From positions 124,001-188,000 of the forward strand of contig JACKDW010000006.1 in the NCBI GenBank assembly GCA_020633295.1: a DNA stretch of 64,000 nucleotides. The letters run 5' to 3'. Positions 36,762-46,096 of the stretch are shown one piece after another. The notes below the pieces were generated by a model that saw only the letters and a program-made list of their open reading frames with translations, did no database searches and had not been told where the DNA came from. Each line of letters starts with the position of its first letter. Position 1 is the first letter of the stretch. The position numbers and the translations under genes were made by a program. The DNA comes from Myxococcales bacterium (GTDB taxonomy: Bacteria; Myxococcota_A; Polyangia; Nannocystales; Nannocystaceae).

Positions 36762-37190
36762 GTGGACTCAGAGACCGCCGCGATCACGATCATGGCCAAG
36801 ATGGCGCTCTCGGACGGGCGCGTGAGCGCCGAGGAGCGCGAGAGCCTGCGCGACATCCTCCACGCCGACGACCGCGTCGACGCCGCGATCGAGCGCGCGC
36901 GCCAGACCGGGCTGCGCGAGCTCGTCGACGCGCTCGATCGCTACGCGGACCGCTTCTTCGTGGCCGTGCGCGCGCTCTCGATGGCGGCCGCCGACGCGCG
37001 CTTCGACGTCAAGGAGGAGGAGTTCTTCGTCCGCCTCGTCGAGGCGCTCGACATTGTCCCGGGGGACATGTCGCTGCTGCTGCGGCGGACCCAGGGCGAC
37101 GAAGGAGACCCGGAGGCCGACGACGACGTCGGCGCGCGCCTGCGCGAGCTCTGGCGGCAGTCCTCCTTCTTCGTCGCGGAGACCGCGTGA
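36762..37190 (+). CDS. TerB-like helical protein
   Basis: 142 residues, GTG start with AAGGAG 4-5 nt upstream. The N-terminal ITIMAKMALSDGRVSAEERE and later MAAADARFDVKEEE are the twin acidic, EF-hand-like hairpins of TerB/DUF533-type domains. These occur in stress and membrane-associated systems and often act as small adaptors. The stop overlaps the next start (GTGA), coupling it to the glycosyltransferase gene. It contains the words ATTGTCCC and GGACATGTC (37,053-37,072). The precise role is unknown. Confidence 0.6.
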   Translation: MDSETAAITIMAKMALSDGRVSAEERESLRDILHADDRVDAAIERARQTGLRELVDALDRYADRFFVAVRALSMAAADARFDVKEEEFFVRLVEALDIVPGDMSLLLRRTQGDEGDPEADDDVGARLRELWRQSSFFVAETA

Positions 37191-38944
37191 AGGTCCTCTT
37201 CTACGCGATCAACGGCGTCGGGCTCGGCCACCTCTCCCGCCTGCTGGCGATCGCCCGCGCGCTCGCGCCGCTCGCCCGCTCCCTCGGCGCCCGCCCGGAC
37301 CTGCAGTTCATCACGACCAGCGACGCGTCCGAGCTCGCGCACGACTTCCCCGTCTTCAAGATCCCCTCGTGGACGACGATCGCGAAGAGCGGCGCGCCGC
37401 GGCGGCGCTACGCCGCGAGCGCCAAGCTGCTCGTCTCGAACGTGGTCGCCGGCCTGCGCCCTGATCTGCTGGTGCTCGACACGAAGCCGGAGGGCGCGTT
37501 TCAGGAGCTGCTGTTCCTCCGCGACTACGCGCGCGCGCTCGTCTACATCGACCGACACAAGCGCCCCGACGCGGCCCGCAGCGCGCTCCACCAGCGTCAC
37601 GTCGCGCTCTACGACCGCGTGCTCGTGCCTGACGAGCCCGGCGCGGACGACGAGCGCCCGCCGACGTCGCCGGGGGTCGCGGCGCGCCGCCGCTTCATCG
37701 GGCGCGTGTGCGGCTATCGACCGGCGCGCGCGATGTCGCGGGACGAGGCCCGCCGCTACCTCGGCGTCGCGCCGGCGCGCCGGCTGCTGTACCTCTCGGC
37801 GGGCGGCGGCGGCGACCCGGCCGCCGAGCGGCAGCTCGACGCGCTCGTCGCCGTCCTGCGCGAGGACCCGCGCAACCACCTCGTGATCGGCTACGGCCCG
37901 CTCTACCAGGGCCCGAAGCGCTACGGCGCCGACATCACGCCGCTGGCCGAGCCCGCCGGCGCGTGGCGGCTGTTCGCGGGCTTCGACCTGGCCATTAGCG
38001 CAGCTGGCTACAACACCTACGAGGAGCTGCTCGCCGCGCGCGTCCCGAGCCTGTTCTTCGCCCAGGGCAAGGGCCTCGATCAGCAGGCGCGACGGATCGC
38101 GCGGGGCCACGCGGCCGGGCTGCACGGCTGGCTCCGGGATCTCGAGCCCGCGACGATCCGCTGCGAGGTCGCCTCGCTGCTCGACGACGCGCCGCGCCGC
38201 GCCGCCGTGCTCGAGGCGCTCGAGCGCCGCGCGCGTCCCGACGGCGCGCTGCGGGCCGCCGTCTCGCTGCTCGAGCTGTACGCGAGCACGCCCGGCGCGA
38301 GCGTCGACCGCCGCCGCCTGTTCCTCGCCGCCTGCGCGGCGCGAGCCGAGGCTCCGACGAAGACTTCGAGGCGGCCTACGCGGGCGCGATCGAGTGGATC
38401 GAGGCGACCCGCGGCGCGCGCTCGACCTCGAGGCGCTGCTCGACCGCGCGCGCGCGTGCTGGGACGAGCCCGCGCCGCGCGGCCCCTTCGAGCGCTGGCT
38501 CGCGGGCCAGCTGCGCTGGGGTCACGCGCGCTCAGCCAGTGGGAGCGCGCGCTCGGGCTGACCCGCGGTGAGCGGCGCCGCCTGCTCGCGCGGCTGGCCC
38601 GGGACGTCTGCGGGGACGCCCGCGCCGACGCCCGCGCCCGCCTGCTCACCGACGCGATCGAGACGCTGCGCGACGCGCTCGGCGACGCGGCTGCGGGCGC
38701 GCGCCTGCGGTCGCTGCTCGACCCCGACGCCGATCCGGCCGCGCTGCCGGGCCAGCTGCGCGCGCTCAGCGAGGAGCTCGAGGCGCGCGCGCTGGGCTCG
38801 ACGAATGAACCTGACCGAATCGACATGTTTGACCACGGCGCCGCGGAGGAGCGCGAGGCGGAGGACTTCACGCTCCGCGTCTCCGCGATCGCCGACGCGC
38901 GCCCGAGCCCCGCGGAGGTGACCGACCGTGCCCACGAAGCGTGA
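37187..38944 (+). CDS. MurG-like glycosyltransferase with C-terminal helical region
   Basis: The N-terminal 390 residues form a GT-B glycosyltransferase of the MurG/UGT kind: YAINGVGLGHLSRLLAIARA at the start (acceptor-side Gly loop), LYLSAGGGGDP opening the second Rossmann domain, and SAAGYNTYEELLAARVPSLF plus AQGKGLDQQ in the donor-binding region. It should transfer a sugar from a nucleotide donor to an unknown acceptor. From about 38,350 to 38,540 the sequence in this frame turns Arg/Pro-rich; changing frame recovers helical sequence (FEAAYAGAIEWIEATRG, LDLEALLDRARACWDE) before the original frame resumes. I infer two or three compensating base errors. The tail is helical and unassigned. 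Confidence 0.75.
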   Translation: MKVLFYAINGVGLGHLSRLLAIARALAPLARSLGARPDLQFITTSDASELAHDFPVFKIPSWTTIAKSGAPRRRYAASAKLLVSNVVAGLRPDLLVLDTKPEGAFQELLFLRDYARALVYIDRHKRPDAARSALHQRHVALYDRVLVPDEPGADDERPPTSPGVAARRRFIGRVCGYRPARAMSRDEARRYLGVAPARRLLYLSAGGGGDPAAERQLDALVAVLREDPRNHLVIGYGPLYQGPKRYGADITPLAEPAGAWRLFAGFDLAISAAGYNTYEELLAARVPSLFFAQGKGLDQQARRIARGHAAGLHGWLRDLEPATIRCEVASLLDDAPRRAAVLEALERRARPDGALRAAVSLLELYASTPGASVDRRRLFLAACAARAEAPTKTSRRPTRARSSGSRRPAARARPRGAARPRARVLGRARAARPLRALARGPAALGSRALSQWERALGLTRGERRRLLARLARDVCGDARADARARLLTDAIETLRDALGDAAAGARLRSLLDPDADPAALPGQLRALSEELEARALGSTNEPDRIDMFDHGAAEEREAEDFTLRVSAIADARPSPAEVTDRAHEA

Positions 38945-40373
38945 CGGAATCAACATGGCCAACGGCGCGCTCGCGTCGTATCAGGAGCAGCTCGACGCGC
39001 TCGACGAGGAGTCGCGCGAGCTCGACGGGTGCCGGGAGCAGGCCGAGGCCACGCTCGACAACACCTTGGAGCAGCTCGCGCGCTCGCTCGTTCAGTCCAG
39101 CGAGCACGACGTGGTCGAGGCGGTCGCCGCGGAGCTCGACATGCACACGCTGCTCGTCGCGCGCCGCGACTTCGAACGTCGCCGCGACACCAACGAGCGG
39201 CGCCGCGCGGTGCTCGAGGCCGACAGCCTGTTCTTGCGGCGCGAGCAGCTGCTCCACCCCGAGACCGGCGAGTACGCCGTCGAGCGCGCGCGCGCGCGCG
39301 CGTCCCTCGAGGCCGCGCGCGCCGAGCTCGCGCGCTTCGAGGAGTTCGAGCCCTACACGTGGCTGCGCGCGCGGGGCTTCGAGCAGCGCGAGCAGCGGAG
39401 CGCGCTCAAGCGGTTCTGGAACGCGGTCACGCTCGGCGCCCACGGGGAGCGCAAGCGCCTCGAGCAGTGCCTCGACCGCTTCGGGCACGCGCGCTTCGAA
39501 CAGTGCGTCGCCGAGCACGCGCGCCTGCTCGAGGTCGCGCGCGGGCGCGAGGCGAGCCTCGCCCACTGGGAGGGGCGCTACGGCGAGGTCCAGTCCCGGG
39601 TCGACGAGCACGCGGAGCTCGCCCTGTGGCTCGACAACTATGACGCGGAGCTGCTGAAGGCGCTGCGGGCGACGGTCGCCGACTTCGTCCGCGCGCTCGA
39701 TCGCGACGGCCTGAGCGCGCTGCACAAGCGCGCGCGCCCGGCCGCGCGCCCGCTGATCGCCAAGCTGCACGCCCAGCACGAGAAGCTGCGCTACTACGGC
39801 GGCATCGGCGAGTACCTCAGGACCGAGCTCAAGGATCGACGCGCGCGGTCGCAGAGCATCTCCCGGGTCAAGCGCAAGTGGTCGGCGAAGCCCTGGGCCG
39901 CGCTCTACGGGAACAAGCGCAAGTGGCTCAAGACCGTGCCCGAGATGAAGCGCAAGGGCACCCAGAAGCGCGTGCGCTGGATCAAGACCATGCGCGCCAA
40001 CATCCACGACTACGACGACTACGACGCGTACAGCGCGTTCCTCTACGACGACGAGCTCGAGTTCCTGCCCTACGACGCCTTCGCGATCGCGGGCGAGGAG
40101 CGCATGCCCTACGAGGGATTCTCAGGACAGGTCCTTTCAGACATCACGGAGTTCCGCGCGGAGCACGGCCAGGAGAAGCCCGACTACTCGACGCTGCGCG
40201 CGTGCGCCCGCCGGGCCGGGCCGACCGAGACCGACTGGGACGTGGGCGTCTGCGACGACGAGGACGCCGACGAGGGCGACGAGGGCGTGGACGACGCCGA
40301 GGCCGCGCTGGTCGCGAGCGCGGCGCTCGCCGAGCTCGCCGAGGACGACGAGGCGCTCGCCGACGCGTCGTGA
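38928..40373 (+). CDS. Large coiled-coil protein of unknown function
   Basis: 481 residues from GTG 38928, preceded by GGAGGTGA; it overlaps the end of the glycosyltransferase gene by 17 bp, so the three genes from TerB onward are one operon. Residues 10-270 are strongly helical and charged (heptad-like ERARARASLEAARAELARFE). A basic patch with KRKW twice (about residues 305-330) is followed by MKRKGTQKRVRWIKTM, then Tyr/Asp-rich sequence (YDDYDAYSAFLYDDELEFLPY) and a very acidic tail. There is no signal peptide or catalytic motif. It may be a scaffold or nucleic-acid/membrane binding protein working with the glycosyltransferase; family not recognised. Confidence 0.7.
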   Translation: MPTKRDGINMANGALASYQEQLDALDEESRELDGCREQAEATLDNTLEQLARSLVQSSEHDVVEAVAAELDMHTLLVARRDFERRRDTNERRRAVLEADSLFLRREQLLHPETGEYAVERARARASLEAARAELARFEEFEPYTWLRARGFEQREQRSALKRFWNAVTLGAHGERKRLEQCLDRFGHARFEQCVAEHARLLEVARGREASLAHWEGRYGEVQSRVDEHAELALWLDNYDAELLKALRATVADFVRALDRDGLSALHKRARPAARPLIAKLHAQHEKLRYYGGIGEYLRTELKDRRARSQSISRVKRKWSAKPWAALYGNKRKWLKTVPEMKRKGTQKRVRWIKTMRANIHDYDDYDAYSAFLYDDELEFLPYDAFAIAGEERMPYEGFSGQVLSDITEFRAEHGQEKPDYSTLRACARRAGPTETDWDVGVCDDEDADEGDEGVDDAEAALVASAALAELAEDDEALADAS

Positions 40374-40403
40374 CCTGGCGCCCGCGATCACCTGCGGCGG
40401 CCG

Positions 40404-41066
40404 CTAGATCCCCTTCGGCGCCCGAGGGCCCAGCACGTCCTGCCAGGTGAAGCGCCCCACCCGCATCGGCGGCGGGCGTCGCCCGGCGAGCGGCGCCAGC
40501 ACCTCGAGCAGCTCGTAGAGCACGTGCGCCGTGCCGCCGTAGGCCAGGCGGCCGTCGAGGTCGAACACGGGCGACAGCGTCTCGCTGCCGTCCGGGCGCG
40601 TCCAGGCGATCCCGTCGATCGACGCGCGCGCGAGCAGCTCGCCGATCGCCACGGGCAGGATCGCCGCGACCTCCGACTCCTGGGCGACGAGGCGCTGCGC
40701 CGGCGCGAGCGCGACGTAGGGCTCGAGCCGGTACTCCGAGGTGTACAGCGGGATGCTCGAGAGCGTCCCGATGATCCTGGCGCCCCCGAGCCCGACCTCC
40801 TCCCGCGCCTCCCGCAGCGCCGTGTCGGCCAGGCTCGCGTCGTCGGCGGGGTCGAAGCGCCCGCCCGGGAACACCACCTCGCCGGCGTGCAGCCGCAGGT
40901 CAGCTGCGCGAATGGTCAGGATGGTCAGGGGCGCCGGATCCCAGATCACGGGCACGAGCACGGCCGCGCGCAGGTGGTTGCGGCGCCCCGGGAGCGCCGG
41001 AAAATCCGCGGTCTCGTGGCCCCGCAGCGCCTCCTCGACCGCGCCCGGCGTGATCGCGTCGAGCAT
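40404..41066 (-). CDS. Nudix hydrolase, CoA pyrophosphatase type (NudL-like)
   Basis: 220 residues. The CoA-specific motif LTIRAADLRLHAGEVVFPGG directly precedes the Nudix box, whose core ALREAREEVGL is intact (catalytic glutamates). The first box Glu is replaced by Asp (GGRFDPAD), which is common in this subgroup. The enzyme splits CoA and CoA derivatives into 3',5'-ADP and phosphopantetheine with Mg2+ or Mn2+. It is convergent with the coiled-coil gene and divergent from the arginine operon; no functional link to either is suggested. Confidence 0.88.
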   Translation of the reverse strand: MLDAITPGAVEEALRGHETADFPALPGRRNHLRAAVLVPVIWDPAPLTILTIRAADLRLHAGEVVFPGGRFDPADDASLADTALREAREEVGLGGARIIGTLSSIPLYTSEYRLEPYVALAPAQRLVAQESEVAAILPVAIGELLARASIDGIAWTRPDGSETLSPVFDLDGRLAYGGTAHVLYELLEVLAPLAGRRPPPMRVGRFTWQDVLGPRAPKGI

Positions 41067-41200
41067 GCCCCTCGAGTATAGCGGCAGTCCCGGGGCGCCC
41101 GCGGCTGCGCGAAGGGCGGAGCCCTACGCCCCCGCGGACAAGCCAGGTGAATTTGAGTACAACACGGCGGCTCGCCCCCAACGAGGACGCACGACCCGAG

Positions 41201-42214
41201 ATGCGCCACTTCTTGACCACTGAAGATTGGACGCGCGCCGAGCTGCAGCGCTGGCTGGACGACGCGCGCGAACTCAAGACCAACCCCCTGCAGCCGCGCC
41301 TGCGCGGCAAGTCGATCGCGCTGCTGTTCTTCAACCCCTCGCTGCGCACGCGCACCTCCTTCGAGCTGGGCGCGCACCAGCTCGGCGCCAAGGCGATCGT
41401 GCTCGAGCCGGGCAAGGGCGCGTGGCCGATCGAGTTCGAAGACGGCGCGATCATGGACGGCGACGCCGAGGAGCACGTGCGCGAGGTGGCGCGCGTGCTC
41501 TCGCGCTACTGCGACGCGATCGCGGTCCGGGCGTTCCCAAAGTTTCAGGACTGGAGCGTCGATCGCGAGGATCGGGTGATCCGGCAGTTCGCCGCGCACG
41601 CGACCGTGCCCGTGATCAACATGGAGACGATCGTGCACCCGTGCCAGGAGCTCGCGCTCATGCTCACGCTGCAGGAGCGCCTCGGCGGCCCGCAGGCGAC
41701 AGACGGGCGCAAGTTCGTGCTGACCTGGACCTACCACCCGCGCCCGCTCAACACCGCGGTCGCCAACTCGGCGCTGATGATCGCGGCGAAGTTCGGCATG
41801 GACGTAACGCTGCTGTGCCCCGAGTCGCGCTACGTCCTCGACGATCGCTACATGCGCGCCGCGCTGCGCAGCGCGCAGGCCCAGGGCCGCCAGCTGCACG
41901 TGACCCACGACATCGCCGAGGCCTACGACGGCGCCGACGTCGTGTACGCGAAGAGCTGGGGCGCGCTGCCGTTCTTCGGCGACTGGGCGCGCGAGCGGCC
42001 GATCCGCGACGAGTACAAGCACTTCATCGTCGACGCCGAGAAGATGCGCCGGACGGCCGGCGGCGGTCAGGGCTACTTCAGCCACTGCCTGCCCGCCCGC
42101 CGCAACATCAAGGTCACCGACGAGGTGATCGACGGCCCCCGCTCCCTCGTGATCGACGAGGCCGAGAACCGCCTGCACGTCCAGAAGGCGATGCTGAGCG
42201 CGCTGCTGGCCTAA
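41201..42214 (+). CDS. argF': N-acetylornithine carbamoyltransferase (AOTCase)
   Basis: 337 residues, matching in length and motifs the Xanthomonas enzyme that carbamoylates N-acetyl-L-ornithine rather than ornithine. Visible are the phosphate-binding FFNPSLRTRTSFELG, PGKGAWPIEFE, MDGDAEEH, VINMETIVHPCQE, VLTWTYHPRPLNTAVANSA, AKSWGALPFFG and SHCLPARRN. ATG 41201 gives MRHFLTTEDWTRAEL, aligning with the known N-terminus. The product acetylcitrulline is deacetylated later by ArgE, not seen here. It is followed after 20 bp by the fused argB-argA gene. I am confident of the AOTCase/SOTCase branch; acetyl versus succinyl specificity is judged from overall resemblance. Confidence 0.92.
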   Translation: MRHFLTTEDWTRAELQRWLDDARELKTNPLQPRLRGKSIALLFFNPSLRTRTSFELGAHQLGAKAIVLEPGKGAWPIEFEDGAIMDGDAEEHVREVARVLSRYCDAIAVRAFPKFQDWSVDREDRVIRQFAAHATVPVINMETIVHPCQELALMLTLQERLGGPQATDGRKFVLTWTYHPRPLNTAVANSALMIAAKFGMDVTLLCPESRYVLDDRYMRAALRSAQAQGRQLHVTHDIAEAYDGADVVYAKSWGALPFFGDWARERPIRDEYKHFIVDAEKMRRTAGGGQGYFSHCLPARRNIKVTDEVIDGPRSLVIDEAENRLHVQKAMLSALLA

Positions 42215-42234
42215 CCCGACGGACCGCGAAGACC

Positions 42235-43565
42235 ATGCGAACGACCCGGGACATCATCAAGACCCTGCTGAGCAACATCGGCAGCCGCAAGGAGGTCGAC
42301 CAGTACCTCACGCGCTTCGCGTCGGTCGAGAAGTCGCAATTCGCGATCATCAAGGTCGGCGGCGGCATCCTGGCGGACCCCGAGTCGCTCGAGGCGCTGG
42401 CCTCCTCGCTCACCTTCCTCACCCACGTGGGCCTCGTGCCCATCGTCGTGCACGGCGCGGGCCCGCAGCTCAGCGCCGCGCTCGCCGAGGCCGGCGTCGA
42501 GTCGCGCTTCGAGGACGGCCTGCGCGTCACGACGCCCGAGGTGCTCGAGGTCGCGCGCCAGGTGTTCCAGCGCGAGAACCTGCGGCTCGTCGAGGCGCTC
42601 GAGAGCCTCGGCACGCGCGCGCGCCCGATCCCGACGGGCGTCTTCATGGCGCGCGCGCTCGACCCCGCGCGGCTCGGCCTCGTCGGCGAGATCGAGGCGA
42701 TCGACCTCGATCCGCTGCGCTCGTGCATCCGTCACTCGAACGCGCTGCCCGTGCTCTCGTGCCTCGGGACCACGGCCGACGGCCAGCTGCTCAACGTCAA
42801 CGCCGACGTCGCGACGCGCGAGCTCGCGCTGCGGATCAAGCCGTTCAAGATCATCTTCCTGACGCCGACCGGCGGCCTGCTCGACCAGGACGGCGCGATC
42901 ATCCCGGCCATCAACCTCGCCGAGGACTACCCGCGGCTGGTCGAGCAGCCGTGGATCTCGGGCGGCATGCTGCTCAAGCTCAAGCAGATCCAGCAGCTGC
43001 TGGCGGGCCTGCCCCACACCTCCTCGGTCTCGATCACGCGGCCGAGCCAGCTCGCGCGCGAGCTGTTCACGCACAAGGGCTCCGGCACGCTGGTGCGCCA
43101 GGGCGAGCAGATCACGCGCCGCCAGACGCTCGAGGAGCTCGACACGACGGCCGTGCGCGCGCTGATCGAGGCCTGCTTCGGCCGCCGGCTCGCGCCCGAC
43201 TACTTCGAACGCCTCGACCTGCACAGCGTCTACCTCTCGAATCCGCTGCGCGCGGCCGCGGTCGTCACGCGCGGTCACGAGGGCATCCCCTACCTCGACA
43301 AGTTCGCGGTCACGCCGGAGACCCAGGGCGCCGGCATCGGCCGCGCGATCTGGCAGCGCCTGATCCGCGACGCGCCGCGGCTGTACTGGCGCTCGCGCCG
43401 GAGCAACCCGATCAACCCCTGGTACTTCCAGCAGGCCAAGGGCAGCTTCCGCAGCGGCCCCTGGATCGTGTTCTGGACCGGGATGTCGGCGCTCGACTCC
43501 GTCACCGCCGCGTGCATCGACCACGCGCTGTCCCTGCCCGCCTCGCTCGAGCCCCCGCGCGGACC

Positions 43566-43569
<4 letters not shown>
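42235..43569 (+). CDS. argAB: Bifunctional N-acetylglutamate kinase / synthase
   Basis: 444 residues, the fused NAGK-NAGS form known from Xanthomonas and Xylella. The kinase half has FAIIKVGGGIL, VPIVVHGAGPQL, NVNADVATRELAL, FLTPTGGLLDQDG and WISGGMLLKL. The C-terminal GNAT (DUF619-type) half has FAVTPETQGAGIGRAIWQRL for acetyl-CoA and NPINPWYFQQAKGSF. It carries out the first two steps of arginine synthesis in one polypeptide and is expected to be inhibited by arginine. ATG 42235 fits the family start. The stop overlaps the argC start (ATGA). Confidence 0.93.
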
Positions 43570-44579
<1,010 letters not shown>

Positions 44580-44663
44580 CGTCGTTTCCCGTCCGCGCCC
44601 GCCGGATGGAACCTGTCTAAACGACCATTTGACGGGGGCGCGAAACTCCGGTCCTATCGTCCC

Positions 44664-44999
44664 ATGAAGAAGCTCCTGCTGCTGCTGCCGGCCGCGCTCG
44701 CGCTCGGCTTCCTCGGACTGCCCGCCGGCTGCGGCGGTGATCCCTGCGTCAAGCTGTGCGAGGACGCCCGCGCCTGCGACGAGGACATCGGCTACGACGA
44801 CCGCCCCTGCGCCGATCAGTGCAGCGAGCAAGCCGACCAGGCGGAACAGCTCGGCTGCGGCAGCGAGTACGACGACTTCACGGGCTGCGTGGCCAAGTTC
44901 GATCCCTGCGGGGAGGTCTCGCAGGAGGAGGCCGAGGCGTGCCAGGACGAGTTCGAGGCGTTCTTCCTCGCGTGCGGCTTCGGCACGCTGACCGACTAG
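44664..44999 (+). CDS. Small Cys-rich lipoprotein
   Basis: 111 residues. The signal peptide MKKLLLLLPAALALGFL ends in a lipobox LPAGC (Cys near residue 23). The mature part carries ten further Cys in a regular pattern (PCVKLCEDARACDED, DDRPCADQCSE, GCVAKFDPC, EACQDEF, FLACGF), implying several disulfides outside the cytoplasm. A similar but shorter gene follows. No Shine-Dalgarno is visible; GAACCTGTCT (44,609-44,618) lies in the upstream gap. Function unknown; such small Cys-rich lipoproteins are frequent in myxobacteria. Confidence 0.78.
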   Translation: MKKLLLLLPAALALGFLGLPAGCGGDPCVKLCEDARACDEDIGYDDRPCADQCSEQADQAEQLGCGSEYDDFTGCVAKFDPCGEVSQEEAEACQDEFEAFFLACGFGTLTD

Positions 45000-45052
45000 C
45001 GCCCCGTCTCGACGGCGTCGCGCGCCGCCGGCGAGCCGCGCGCGCGTGGGAC

Positions 45053-45286
45053 ATGACTCTCCGGACATTCATCCGGAGCGCGCTCGTCGGCGCCGCGCTC
45101 CTCTCGCGCGAGCTCGCCTGCGGCCCCGCCCCCTGCGTCGCGCTGCGCGAGCAGGGCGCGTCCTGCCCGACGCTGAGCGGCTACGCCGACGACGTCAGCT
45201 GCGCGCGCCAGTGCGAGGAGGTGCGGCAGGTCGCGGACGAGCTCGCCTGCCTCGCGGAGCACGACGAGCGCGACGCGCCGCGATGA
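45053..45286 (+). CDS. Small Cys-rich lipoprotein, truncated paralogue
   Basis: 77 residues from ATG 45053. After MTLRTFIRSALVGAALL comes a lipobox ELACG, then CGPAPCVAL...SCPTLSGYADDVSCARQCEEV...LACLAEHDE. This matches the spacing of the preceding lipoprotein but ends where that one continues with its last three or four Cys. The stop lies 3 bp from the end of the convergent YbjN gene, so the 3' end may have been lost by deletion, or the shortness may reflect a frameshift. Its start overlaps GGGACAT words like those scattered elsewhere. Confidence 0.6.
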   Translation: MTLRTFIRSALVGAALLSRELACGPAPCVALREQGASCPTLSGYADDVSCARQCEEVRQVADELACLAEHDERDAPR

Positions 45287-45289
45287 CGC

Positions 45290-45778
45290 TCAGTTGTCGA
45301 GCTTGTCGATGCCCTCGGGCGAGAACTCGTCGGCCTCGATCGCCGCGACCATCTCCCGCGCGGTGCACTCGCCGTCGGCGACCGCCCCGATCCCGTGGAA
45401 GTACGTGTCCATGGTCGTCACGTTGAGATAGACGATGTGCCTCCACAGCTCGAGCGTGAGCTCCGAGCCCTCGATGTCGATCGAGGTCTTGAAGCGGACC
45501 TCGCCGTCGTCGAGATCGATCTCGAAGTTGCCGACCGCGAGACCGTAATTGACGCGGGTCAGGAACTCCATTACGTGGTCACGCCGTCGGTCGATCACCG
45601 CGTCGGGGAAGATCGAGTAGAAGACGAACTGATGCGTGTCGTCGGAGGTCTGCGCGACGCAGTGCCACTCGCCGCGCTCGCCCCCGAAGGTCGTCATAAG
45701 CATGTCGTCGCCGAGTTCCTCATAGGCCCAGTCCGTCGCGTCGAAAAAGCGCTTTACCGTCTCGTAGAGCGTCGGCAT
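45290..45778 (-). CDS. YbjN-domain protein
   Basis: 162 residues from ATG 45778 (MPTLYETVKRFFDATDW). The sequence alternates short helices and strands: ERGEWHCVAQT, FVFYSIFPDAV, MEFLTRVNYGLAVGNFEID, DGEVRFKTSIDIEG. This is the pattern of YbjN/type III secretion chaperone-like domains. No catalytic residues are expected; members are thought to act as protein-binding regulators. The upstream minus frame stays open farther, but that part is Arg-rich and lies opposite the peptidase leader, so I exclude it. Confidence 0.8.
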   Translation of the reverse strand: MPTLYETVKRFFDATDWAYEELGDDMLMTTFGGERGEWHCVAQTSDDTHQFVFYSIFPDAVIDRRRDHVMEFLTRVNYGLAVGNFEIDLDDGEVRFKTSIDIEGSELTLELWRHIVYLNVTTMDTYFHGIGAVADGECTAREMVAAIEADEFSPEGIDKLDN

Positions 45779-46096
45779 TGAATTCCTCGTACCACGTCCC
45801 CAGAAACGCGGGGAGCGATATCGCTGGGGCACGCGCGACCCCACTCGCCGTCGCGAGGGCACGCGCGTGCTCGCGGCTGCACGCGCGTGCGGTCGCGCGT
45901 GGGAGCGCTCGCCGCGACGCGCGAGCCCGCGATCACGCGCCGTCGCGTAATTCCGCGGACGCACGCGCGCCGCGAGTACGGTACGCTCGGTGCGAAAAAG
46001 CTCTCCGAGGTGCGCACGTTGATCACGCAAGCCCACGACCGAACAACCCGACGAGCGCGCGCCGCGTTCTCAGCCCCCGAGGCCGCGCCCGCCCGC

